64,000 bases of DNA from Pachypanchax playfairii (taxonomy: Eukaryota; Chordata; Actinopteri; Cyprinodontiformes; Aplocheilidae), in assembly GCA_006937955.1 (NCBI GenBank), contig SSNP01000001.1:11341260-11405259 (forward strand), read 5' to 3'. Every line of letters starts with the position of its first letter. The stretch's first letter is position 1. The notes beneath the pieces were generated by a model. The model was not told the origin of the DNA and searched no databases. It worked only from the letters and a program-made list of their open reading frames with translations. Made by a program: the position numbers and the translations under genes. Shown piece after piece: positions 13,312 through 22,400 of the stretch.

Positions 13312-15536
13312 GGTTTGTATTTCTGACCTCCTGAGGACCCGTTTCCTGACTTTTACTATCTTTCTGGGGTCCGAGGGTTCTTGTGGGGACCGAAGCCTGG
13401 TCCCCATGAGGGGGACTCCCCTTTTTAGGGTTAGGGGTTAGGTTTATAGGTATGGTGTGAATAGAGTTTTAGTTAGTCTTAGGGTTAGTTATAGATCAGT
13501 AATGGTTAAGGTTAGGAAAAGGGTTTGGGTTAGGTATAAATCTAGTAACTAAAATCAATGGAAGTCAATGGACGGTCCCCATAAGGATAACAAAACACAC
13601 GTGTGTGTGTGTGTGTGTAGGTCTCCACAGGACGACATCCAGCCACCAATGGACCCCATAGCTGAGGAAACCATTGATATGCCTGAAGCTCAGACTGACA
13701 TGCAGAACACAAACACACTGAGGTTCGAACAGAAACAAACTGTTTAAATCTTTAATCTTAAAAAAAAATCGTCAAGATGTTGGATAAAAAAATCCCACCA
13801 GCTGCCGTCGTCTGTGTGTCTGAGGTTTGAGGAGTGGGAAATTTACTCAGTTTAAAAAGAACTCCCCTTAAAACAGCTTTTTTTCTACGTATTAACTGTA
13901 TTAGTGGGTCTTTAATGCAGTGTTTCAGTTTCTGGGCATTTTTTGACATTTTCATGTAAACTTGTTAAATTCTAAACTTATTGGTCTAAAAAGTCTTAGT
14001 GCTGCCCTCTTATGGTGCATTCACACCGGAGGCTTTAAAGTGTCAAATTCTTCCAGTTTGATGGTTGTATATTGAAGCTTGTAACGCCTGCTACTTCAGA
14101 GCAGAACAGAGCGCGTGGGCGGGGCTTCTTCTGTTACCTTATGTTCTGAACTATGGCGGCTTGTGTTAACACAGTGACTTGGCTTTAATTGCCTAATAAA
14201 GCTAGACAACTTCCAATGACAATGTCTACGTCGGAGGATAAGTTTGTTTTTCCTGGTCCTTTACTTTACTCAGGTCCTACGAACCCCAAAGTGCTTCACA
14301 CTACAGTTTGTCATTCACCCATTCACACACACATTTGGTGATGATGAACTACACACATGTTGTAGCCACAGCTGTCCTGGAACACACACTGAGGCTGCCG
14401 GACACCAGCCGGACCCTCCGACCACCACCAAACAGGCAAAGTGGGTCTTGCCCAAGGACACGGCATTGGAAATTTTTGTGTCTAAAAGCGGTACATCTTC
14501 ACGTCACAGGCATTCATTGCCTTTCGGGGTATAAAACCATCTCTCAGACAGATACGGCCGTTATCATATTTTTATTATTATTATTTTAGTGTTTGTGATT
14601 GTGTGAAAACATGTTTTTAGCACATTACTGAAGGGTTTTCTCTTCATGCTGAGATACTTTGATTTATACCTTGGACACCTCTCTGAAACATGCTTTTGTG
14701 CAGCGGTCGCGCGCGCTGCCTGATGAGGCTGAGTCACAGATATTACGCGAGCTAATCCAAATTTAGCTTTTGCTTTGATCAACAACAATATACTACAAAG
14801 GGACAGGTCCCATTCTAAGACGCTGAAGCTGCTGCAGTACGAACCATCAGCTTGAAACAGTAGTGCGGTTGCGCGCGCAGCTGCACCTGTTTACAGAGTC
14901 ACATGATGTAACTGGAGCTAATAGCGTTGGCTAACAGTGTACTAGTAGAGAAGAGCCCCTTTCTATGCCGCCAATCCGCTGCAGGGCGAACTATCGGCTC
15001 GAAACGATACAGATCTGAGCTGCTCGTCTCGTCCAAATATTCCTCCATTTCACCTGTCCCTCTCTGGCCCCCTTGCCACGCCCCCTTTGTCTGCCGGTCA
15101 CTCCCATTTCTCATGTTATCTTTTAAATCTCAGACTGTATCCAGGGGGTAAGTTTCAGTAAAACTGATTCTGTATCAGAACACTTAAATGAGTAAGATGT
15201 TGTGTGTTTCCAGCTGGATCTCCTCCAGCCTGCAGGAGAAAGTGACCTTTTACTCGGTGCTGCCCCCAGAGGCCGACCGCGCCACTGCAGCTCAGACACT
15301 CTACAAACTGCTGGGTGAGGACCAGCTGCTGTTTGCTGTTTGATTAATGAGCTGCAAACAAAAAAAAAACAACTTCACAGAACATTTAAGTGTTTTTGTG
15401 AGTGAAACATTTTGATCTGTGGTGTTAATATTTCTTCTCTTCAGAGCTGCTCTCAGCTAAACATCTACGTGCGCGCCAGACTGCGCCGTACAGCGATATC
15501 ATCCTAACCCCGGGAGCGTTCAGGGCAGCTGACTGA
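199..15536 (+). CDS. rec8: REC8 meiotic cohesin kleisin subunit, 3' part (15 exons; 5' exons lie left of the window)
   Basis: REC8 replaces RAD21 as the kleisin that closes the cohesin ring in meiosis; separase cleaves it at anaphase. Phase-matched exons: 199-274, 631-748, 3983-4040, 4178-4245, 4756-4837, 6565-6625, 6741-6891, 7056-7190, 9405-9477, 12767-12924, 13034-13073, 13152-13227, 13621-13722, 15214-15314, 15445-15536 (about 463 codons). The first exon reads DEIQQTIDRLLR, which follows the N-terminal Rad21/Rec8 domain, so that SMC3-binding part is missing from the window. The middle is acidic and poorly conserved (DPFFGLMESDQLPSP), then an Arg-rich stretch SRRRGRRGRQ leads into LVFVDLEVQVS. 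The end is the winged-helix SMC1-binding domain: VTFYSVLPPEADRATAAQTL, LYKLLELLSAKHLRARQTAP, and a terminal PYSDIILTPGAF. Exons 9 (CAGCAG acceptor) and 8 may start 3 nt earlier. A full-length protein of about 560 aa would be near the mammalian length. Introns hold several transposons. Identification is by motif recognition and by the neighbour ipo4. Confidence 0.9.
749..3339. other. rec8 intron sequence with no recognised gene
   Basis: AT-rich intron. Around 2020-2300 two short blocks containing CCTAGG and GGCGCCCCCT appear in imperfect inverted relation (about 2026-2066 and 2257-2296), probably an old degenerate DNA element. The open frame at 2912-3253 has no recognisable domain. Nothing else could be assigned. 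Confidence 0.5.
3340..3849 (+). mobile_element. TTAA-flanked MITE, family A, copy 1
   Basis: Begins TTAAAGAGGTCCTTCCATT and ends AATGGCATCTTTAA, so the termini are inverted (TTAAAGAGGYC...) and bounded by TTAA. The interior shares long blocks (CCACGCCTAGCATGCTGCTG, CTCATAGGCTAGTTTGTTAG) with copies at 8552-9145, 11655-12247, 25281-25866, 42088-42400 and 53941-54514. This copy has lost the TCTGAGGTTTCTGTTG segment near its left end. No coding capacity. Confidence 0.85.
5438..6041. mobile_element. Non-autonomous DNA element with CTACGTTCAG termini (hAT-like)
   Basis: The left end CTACGTTCAGTCTGCAGG and right end CCTGAAGTCTGAACGTAG form inverted repeats. Near the right end, copies of ATCAGATTT and GGGTCACAT recur in both orientations, the kind of subterminal repeats usual for hAT elements. 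A matching 8-bp target duplication was not found, so hAT assignment is an inference. No coding region. It sits in the rec8 intron between exons at 4837 and 6565. Confidence 0.7.
6267..6291. repeat. Homopolymer C25 tract
   Basis: Twenty-five uninterrupted C bases in a rec8 intron. The minus strand is a G25 run able to form G-quadruplexes. Length should be treated as uncertain because such runs are hard to sequence. Confidence 0.9.
8552..9145 (+). mobile_element. TTAA-flanked MITE, family A, copy 2 (full length)
   Basis: About 594 bp from TTAAAGAGGCCCTTCCATT to AAATGGCCTCTTTAA. The ends are inverted repeats of about 15 bp and both carry TTAA. This is one of the most complete copies and a good reference for the family. 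It lies in the rec8 intron between 7190 and 9405. Confidence 0.88.
10838..12657. mobile_element. Long-armed inverted-repeat (foldback) element in rec8, interrupted by a family A MITE
   Basis: The segment 10838-11095 is repeated in inverse orientation at about 12395-12657. Matching blocks include AGAGGGTCAAACTG against CAGTTTGACCCTCC, GGATGCATCATGGCGTCGGA against GACGCTGTGATGCA, and CCAGACCCGACCAGTCGATG against its complement. The arms are about 250 bp with substitutions and small gaps. Between them lies the family A element at 11655-12247 plus about 550 bp of unassigned sequence. No transposase frame is visible. Outer limits are approximate. Confidence 0.7.
11655..12247 (+). mobile_element. 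TTAA-flanked MITE, family A, copy 3 (full length)
   Basis: Runs from TTAAAGAGGCCCTTCCATT to AAATGGCCTCTTTAA. It is inserted between the arms of the foldback element at 10838-12657, so it is younger than that element. Confidence 0.88.
13280..13620. repeat. GT microsatellite pair bounding a GGGGACC-type dispersed repeat
   Basis: A GT run (about 13281-13309) is followed by a block starting GTATTTCTGACCTCCTGAGG, containing TTGTGGGGACCGAAGCC, and ending GGTCCCCATAAGGATAAC before a second GT run (13600-13618). The inner part is rich in GGTTAG-like words. This composite is common in fish genomes. The second GT run directly precedes the rec8 exon at 13621, so the splice acceptor TGTGTGTAG is drawn from the microsatellite. 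Confidence 0.8.
14270..14480 (+). repeat. Teleost dispersed repeat fragment
   Basis: Contains AAAGTGCTTCACACTACAG, CATTCACCCATTCACACACA, the ACCACCACC block and CTTGCCCAAGGACACGG, a word order I recognise from a common fish interspersed repeat. The frames at 14244-14589 fall inside it and are not taken as genes. Confidence 0.65.
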
Positions 15537-16431
15537 ACACGTGCCTCAGCTCACATTCTGGAGGATAATCACTTTTAATATGTTCATTTTTAAATATATC
15601 AGTTTATAACTGAAGTTGTTGAGCTTATGTTATGAAGTAAAAAGCTGAATTTTTAAGTAAAACAATATTTAACATGTTTTTATTGGTTTTAAATTGATCA
15701 AATTGTTTTTAAGTACTGAAAGATGTTTTTATACTTTTATATCCTGTTAGAGGTTTAAAACTAATTTATAAAAATTGGTGTCTTTTATGAAGATTTTGAC
15801 ACTTTTCGAATGTTGCTAATGAAACTGTTTGTTTCATGACTTAACTTTTTCTGTACTTTAGACTGAAATTTTTAATAAAATGTTTCCCTACTTTTTGTAA
15901 ACAGTCCAGACTTAACGGTTTTTCTAGTGATTGAAGGTTAAATGTGACTTTGTAAAATAAAAACAGCTCAAAGATTCAAGTTTCTGACTGAAGTTTTGCT
16001 CTTGGTCCAGAAAAACACTCAAAAAGATGGTTTTGGAATGAGAAGGAGTTTTTTCTTACTGCACTGTTTCCCAGGTGTTAGAAAGGAGGATCTATCAAAC
16101 CTCGATTCAGGAGAAACTAGTTTCGTCATGGAACCGTGGACACTGAGTTTTTGCCTCAAGTGGGAGGAGTTTAAGTATCTTGGCGTCTTGTTCATGAGTG
16201 ACTGCAGGATGTAGTGGGAGATAGACTGATGGATTGGGGCTTCATCCTCAGTGATGAGGAGCTGCTTCAGTCTGTCATAGTGAAGAAGGAGCTGAACCAA
16301 AAGGCAGCACTCTCTATTTAGTTGTCTGTCTATGTTCCAACCCTCAACTATGGTCATGTGATCTGGATCTTGATTGAAATGATGAGATGACAGATACAAA
16401 CAGCTGAAATGAGCTTCCTCTTCCGCTCAGC
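15537..16431. other. rec8 3' region and following intergenic sequence
   Basis: rec8 3' UTR followed by AT-rich sequence. Segment 16000-16400 contains minus-strand words like those of a decayed reverse-transcriptase-related repeat, but no domain can be defended. Confidence 0.4.
15874..15879 (+). terminator. Candidate rec8 polyadenylation signal
   Basis: AATAAA 338 nt after the rec8 stop codon. A second AATAAA lies at 15956-15961. Either could define the transcript end. Confidence 0.55.
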
Positions 16432-16831
16432 ATTGGATGGATGGATGGATGAATGTTGGATGATTGATGAATGAATGAATGAATGAATGAATGAATGAAT
16501 GGATGGATGGATGGATGAATGTATGGATGGATGATAGATGGATGGATGATGAATGAATGAATGAATGAATGGATGGATGGATGGATGTTGGCTAAATGGA
16601 TGGATGGCTGGATGGATGGATGTTGGATGGATGGATGGATGATAGATGGATGGATGTTGGATGGATGGATGGATGGATGTTGGATGGATGGATGGATGGA
16701 TGGATGATAGATGGATGGATGGATGGATGGATGGATGTTGGATGGATGGATGGATGGATAGATGGATGTTGGATGGATGGATGGATGTTGGATGGATGGA
16801 TGGATGGATGGATGGATGGATGGATGGATGT
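16432..16831. repeat. Large GGAT/GAAT microsatellite array
   Basis: About 400 bp of ATGG units with stretches of ATGA and interspersed TTGGATGG and GATAGATGG variants. Long apparent reading frames (repeated HPSI or DGWM) on both strands are artefacts of the repeat. Such tails often grow from the 3' ends of L2-tailed SINEs. Confidence 0.95.
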
Positions 16832-18077
16832 GTTGTTGTTGAAGCTGTATGAGACAGTTTCCATGTTGCACTGCAGTGTGAAGCCTGATCTCAGGTCAGA
16901 TAACAAAAAGCCTCATTTGCATCAGCTTGTTGGAATGAAAACTTTGTTGAGCACTTGTGATAGAATCAGACTTCAGACTTCTGCCAGGAAATCTCCCTCC
17001 TGCCATTACGTAATGTTCTGATGAATATTTACAGTTTGATGCTTGGAGGCGTGACCTCATTGTGTTTACAAACACAACTCAGAAGGTTACAGCCTGGTTA
17101 GATAGGTGTGAAAACATTCTACATCAGAATAAAACTACCTCTAACCTCTCCTGTAAAGATAATCCAATTCAAGATGGCTGCCACTGCTAATCAACATTAG
17201 CAAACACAACAGATCAGCTTTCAAGATAATGCGCTAACATTTGGGGGTTTAGCTGCTGGGAAGAGATCCTTTGAGCTCTAATCATCAACATCAACACTTT
17301 TCTTATTTAAATCAATGTCACCAACTGAGAGCTTGTTGTTTGGTTCAACGCTGTGTGTCAGCAAACAATCAAATTAACATCTCAGAAAACATCCAGGTCA
17401 TTGTGATCCCAGCAGCAGGTTAATAAAAACATGAAACATGGAGGATCTCCAGCTGGCTTACAGATCAGCCTCCTCTTCCTCCTTCTGAGGGTCTCTGGTT
17501 TGCATGTGATGAAGCTCCTCAGATGAGAAGCAAATCTTCAAGAATCAAGTCCAGCTGCTTTGAGAAAATAGGCCCCAAACAGTTCTAATCATAAAGGTAA
17601 TGAACTCAGACGTGGTCACACGCTTAGTGCTGCGATGGCGATAAAGAAAACACGACACCGCAGTGAGAGGCTCATACATCAGCTTCATGTTCAAGCCAAC
17701 AGAAATGAAGAGTGGATGAGAATCATCTCATTACACATGCTCATAAATCTATCATCTGTCTCTAACACGAGGTCGGCTGGTGTATTTCTAGACATAAGGT
17801 GTTAAATAGTTTGAAATCAGTGTTTCAAAGTCCTTAAACCGACATTATTCTTTCAGAAGTCCAACATTTTCATCTTTTTGATCTGTTTCAGTTCGTTTAT
17901 CCGCAAAAATACAGATCATCTATCAATCAGCCCCCTGACAGCCCAATAAACTTCACACCACAGCAACACATTCACACCAGCTGCTTGGATCAGCCTGGAG
18001 GTCAGAGTATGAGTGTTTACACACACTCAGAGCCCCCCCGAGAGGAGGAGAGTGTTGCAGAAACAAGACTTGAATAA
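16832..18077. other. Intergenic region upstream of the small gene
   Basis: No coding region recognised. A 56-codon frame starts at 17636 (ATGGCGATAAAG) but has no recognisable motif and no convincing splice partner. The stretch 17100-17600 looks repeat-derived without clear ends. Confidence 0.4.
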
Positions 18078-18173
18078 AAAGCAGCTGATCGAGAGGATCA
18101 CTCAGACGAGAGACTCAAGCTGGCTGCAGATAAGAAACACAAACAGGAGGGAGAGGCCGAGCCACACGGAGTG

Positions 18174-18935
18174 ATGGTACGAGTCGAGGTGGAGCAGGAC
18201 GTTCCCATGTCGGTGGTTTTACCCATCGAGGTGCAGTCCGACCCAGCACAACAACCGTTTCCATTTCTGGACACCACACTGGCAGATCTGGGCATCCAGG
18301 AGTGAGTCGGTCGGCTGTGATTTCTGGGATCATTCAGTAGAAAAATCATCAACAACTGTGTGAGTCTCCTTCTGTCTGCAGGTCGGATGTGAAGGAGAGG
18401 GTCGTGTGGGTCGATACCAAGAAGACGCAGGTGAAGAACAAAATAGGGAAGCTGAAGGAGAAAGAGATCACCATCCTGGAGGTATGTTAACAAGAATGAG
18501 TGTCAGTAAAAGAAAAAATGTTACCAGAGTGTGAAAAATCCCAAAAATATGTTCATCTGAGTTCAGGTGAGAGTAAAAGCCAAAAAGCCTGGAGACAAAC
18601 AGCTCCAGGAGGTTTTATACAGCACCGAGGCTCATACTGATCGCTCCTTCTGCCGCACGGGGATCAACATTCAGCCCTGGAAGCAGCAACATGAAGGTCT
18701 GGGAAAAAACACTGAACTACATCACTCTGATTGTCTGATGTTGTTATATAAGAAAAATGTGTCACAAAGTTTCCAAAACAGCTGATCGACGTGGCAATGA
18801 GTTTGGAACTCTGATTTCTGATCATCTGTTTCAGCATCAGAAACAAACGGACTGTCGCCTGTAGAGATGATGATGACGTTAGACACGGAGAACCAGCAGC
18901 AGAACGTTGCTGCTCAGGACCAACCGGAGACCTGA
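18174..18935 (+). CDS. Unrecognised small protein gene, four exons, 152 aa
   Basis: I do not recognise this protein. Exons 18174-18301, 18382-18481, 18567-18696 and 18835-18935 join in phase with good GT-AG sites. The translation starts MVRVEVEQDVPMSVVLPIEV, continues with FPFLDTTLADLGIQES, then a lysine-rich segment WVDTKKTQVKNKIGKLKEKE, ITILEVRVKAKKPGDKQ, and CRTGINIQPWKQQHE, ending in a Gln/Glu-rich tail. No signal peptide or membrane span is visible. The start ATG is in good context (G at -3 and +4). An AATAAAAAG box at 18074-18082 may serve as a TATA element. The frame stays open upstream to 18078, so an upstream exon splicing at about 18106 is possible. The gene is tail to tail with ipo4. 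Splice phase and codon pattern argue that it is real, but its function is unknown. Confidence 0.7.
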
Positions 18936-19450
18936 GCAGCAACATCTTCATCCAATGAGGAAAAGAAGAAAAAAAAAACTGTAATTTGATGTAAATCTAG
19001 TAGCTAACAGCAGGAAACACGTTACAAAGAACAAATGTTGGTAATCTGTACCCGATGTTTAAAATGCAGAATGACATCACAGTACAAGTTGCTGAGTAAT
19101 AGTTTTTTATTAACATGTAACTTTTTTTTGTCAGTGTAATTTGTACTTTTACACAACTGGAGTCAAACTCCTAAACCTGAAGGCAGAAACACACAGAGCT
19201 GCAAACCTGCTGAACAAATGATGAAAAACTTAAACTGAATTAGTTGCTTAATACTAATAAATACAAACTTTAAGGCCATCACTTCAAACAGTAACAAAAT
19301 AATATTATTTATCAATCAAGAACTGAAAACCAAAATGTTGAACATTAACCAGAACTCTTATCTGGAACTCAATTAGAACCGTCAGAGTTAGAACTGCAGA
19401 CTGAGTGGATGAAGTGGGGTGGGGGGTGGGGGGGTTGGTGGTTCCTGGGG
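18936..19450. other. Convergent 3' ends of the small gene and ipo4
   Basis: Only 515 bp separate the two stop codons. AATAAA on the plus strand at 19256-19261 and AATAAA on the minus strand at 19106-19111 (read as TTTATT) mean that the two 3' UTRs could overlap by about 150 bp. Confidence 0.55.
19106..19111 (-). terminator. Candidate ipo4 polyadenylation signal
   Basis: TTTATT on the plus strand is AATAAA on the minus strand, 340 nt past the ipo4 stop codon. Confidence 0.45.
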
Positions 19451-22400
19451 TTACGAGGAGCTGATGGTCTCGCTGAGTTTAACTTGTTGCTCTGCAGGAA
19501 GAGCGTTTACAGCTGCTTGGAACTCGGCGCCGTGCTGTAAAGCTAATTCTTTCATCAGAGCAACTAAACTGCTCCGAGTTTCTGAAAGAAGACGAGAGAT
19601 AAACGTAAACAAGCAAATCAGATAGACGTAAACAAAAATCAGATAGACGTAAACAAACAAATCAGATAAACGTAAACAAAAATCAGATAGACGTCAACAA
19701 AAATCAGATAGACGTCAACAAACAAATCAGATAAACGTAAACAAACAAATCAGATAATTGTAAACAAAAATCAGATAGACGTCAACAAAAATCAGATAGA
19801 CGTCAACAAGCAAATCAGATAAACGTCAACAAAAATCAGATAGACGTCAACAAGCAAATCAGATAGACGTAAACAAACAAATCAGATAGACGTAAACAAA
19901 ACTCAGATAGACATAAACAAAAAAATCAGATAGACGTAAACAAACAAATCAGATAGACGTAAACAAACAAATCAGATAGACGTAAACAAACAAATCAGAT
20001 AGACGTAAACAAGCAAATAAGATAAACGTAAACAAACAAATCAGATAGACGTAAACAAACAAATCAGATAGACGTAAACAAGCAAATAAGATAAACGTAA
20101 ACAAACAAATCAGATAGACGTAAACAAACAAATCAGATAGACGTAAACAAACAAATCAGATAGACGTAAACAAGCAAAAAAGATAGACGTAAACAAGCAA
20201 ATCAGATAGACGTAAACAAGCAAATAAGATAGACGTAAACAAACAAATCAGATAGACGTCAACAAGCAAATCAGATAAACGTAAACACAAATCAGATAGA
20301 TGTAAACAAAACTCAGATAGATGTAAACAAACAAATCAGATAGACGTCAACAAGCAAATCAGATAAATGTAAACAAACAAATCAGATAGACGTAAACAAA
20401 CAAATCAGATAGACGTAAACACAAATCAGATAGACGTAAACAAACAAACCAGATAGACGTAAACAAGCAAATAAGATAGACGTAAACAAACAAATCAGAT
20501 AGACGTCAACAAGCAAATCAGATAAATGTAAACAAACAAATCAGATAGACGTAAACAAACAAATCAGATAGACGTAAACACAAATCAGATAGACGTAAAC
20601 AAACAAATCAGATAGACGTCAACAAGCAAATCAGATAAACGTAAACAAACAAATCACTGGATCAGGAAAACAAAACAAAACACAGACGAGCAGAGTGTTC
20701 AGTGTATAAACACACAACATGAAGGACTTGATGACTTGGCAAACAGCGAGTCGATCAGGATGAAGATTCTCACCTTCATCAAGGTGCTTGAGACTGACGA
20801 CGCTGCTCGAAGTAGCAACTATGTACTTGATTGACTTCAGAATCTGAAGACAAGATTAAAAACAAGCTGTTTTTTGCATTTGTAAAAAAAAAAATATATT
20901 TTTTAATGCATTTGCCTTTTTAAATGAAGAAGCTGTCGCTAATAAAACTAATTAGCAAAGCCTTCATGTGACGGAGACAAAAAAAATGTACATTTTAAAA
21001 TATGACATTAAAAAGTACTGAAGGACTGACGTGACTGTGTTGAAGTATTTATTCATGAGCGATCAGTGTGAAGCAGACGGTGTAAAACACTCAGATACAT
21101 ACTACATGTATTCATGTTATTAAACCATAATGGAGATGTTCTGTGTGATTACTAATTCTATAAAAGGTTAAATTATTAAAACTGAAACATGAAACTTCTG
21201 GAACAACGTCCTTTGATGAGACTAAAGAAGAAAAGTTCACTCAGCTTTAAGTTTGAATGAAACCCAAACAAACAAACACCTCATGCGTGAGCACGGTGGT
21301 GGAAGGATGATGACTTGGGAAAACTTTGAGGTGACCTCTGACCTTTGTAGCAAGACCTAATCTAGTCAAATATTTTGAAATTTTGATCTAAAACAAGATT
21401 TTTTTTTTAAATAAAAGAAAAAAAAATAAAAGCACCAACCCCCCAACACCTGTATGCAAAAATATGTCTTTAAAGGGGGGGGTATTATGCAAAATTGACT
21501 TTTTCAAGCTTTACATCATGTTATCATGTCGTTCCCTCGTTAAAATCCTGCCTGAATTGTTTCTTTAGCTCATTTATGTTTGAGTAATCTTTAGACACTC
21601 TCATGGCCGCCATTTTGAAAGCCGTTTGCCTGATTCCTCCCAGAAATGCCCATTTCTCCTTGAAACGCCCCCGATATTTCATTACCTGTCAAGCTCATGC
21701 CCACTGCTCCCCTCACAGGAGCACACCCCTCCCCCGCGTGTAACGCAGGCAGAGCAGCGATAGCAGCAATTAGCAAACACCTGGTGGAACTGCGAGAGTG
21801 CACCTTTCCTGAGGTTATGTACCGACAACTTTTCTGGGCGCTTTTCATAACTCCAAAATGCCATCATGGAAGAAATGTATCTTTGGATGTCAAGACAGCT
21901 GCCCTCTCTTTAGTCTTCCAAAGAATGAGACTGTTCATCAGAAATGGTTGGACTTCATTTATGGAAGCGACCCTCGTCTGAAAAAGGTCTCTTTCATTTG
22001 TTCCAGGCACTTTAACGAGGATTGTTTTCAAAACAAAAGTTGATTTGACAGTGGATTAGTAACTAAGCTGTAACTTAAAGACGATGCAGTTCCCACTCTC
22101 AGGAGAACGTCTTTGCAGCCAGAACCGGTAAGTTCAACTGCTGTCACATTGTTTTGTTGTTAGCATTTCTTAGCTTAACCTGTCCTACAATCGGTGCACT
22201 GTTGCTGGCTTTTGTGTTGTTATGTTCGGCGTGAAGGTGATGTTCCGCGCTGTTACGTTGTTTTGTTGTTAGCATTTCTTCAGCGTGCTGAAGGGGGAGT
22301 GTCGGAAGGTCTTAAAGAGACAGAGGATAATATCGAGGTGTTTGGAGCGGCCATGATGCGAGGGCAAATTTCTTAAAGGTTGTTTTTTTTTTTTATTTAC

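Noticed and set aside
13430..13560. Interstitial telomere repeat (GGTTAG words)
   Set aside because: The words are irregular and sit inside a known kind of GT-bounded dispersed repeat rather than a TTAGGG array.
16019..16399. Reverse-transcriptase fragment
   Set aside because: Some words resemble LINE-derived sequence, but no catalytic motif is visible, so no call was made.
16344..17021. Long frames with HPSI or DGWM repeats on both strands
   Set aside because: They are translations of the GGAT microsatellite; no start context, splice sites or domain supports a protein.
19949..20131. Leu/Phe/Tyr-rich reading frame on the minus strand
   Set aside because: An artefact of a stop-free 23-bp repeat read in rotating frames.
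19597..20655. CRISPR-like regular array
   Set aside because: Units are adjacent tandem copies without unique spacers, and the context is an intron of a vertebrate gene; it is a minisatellite.
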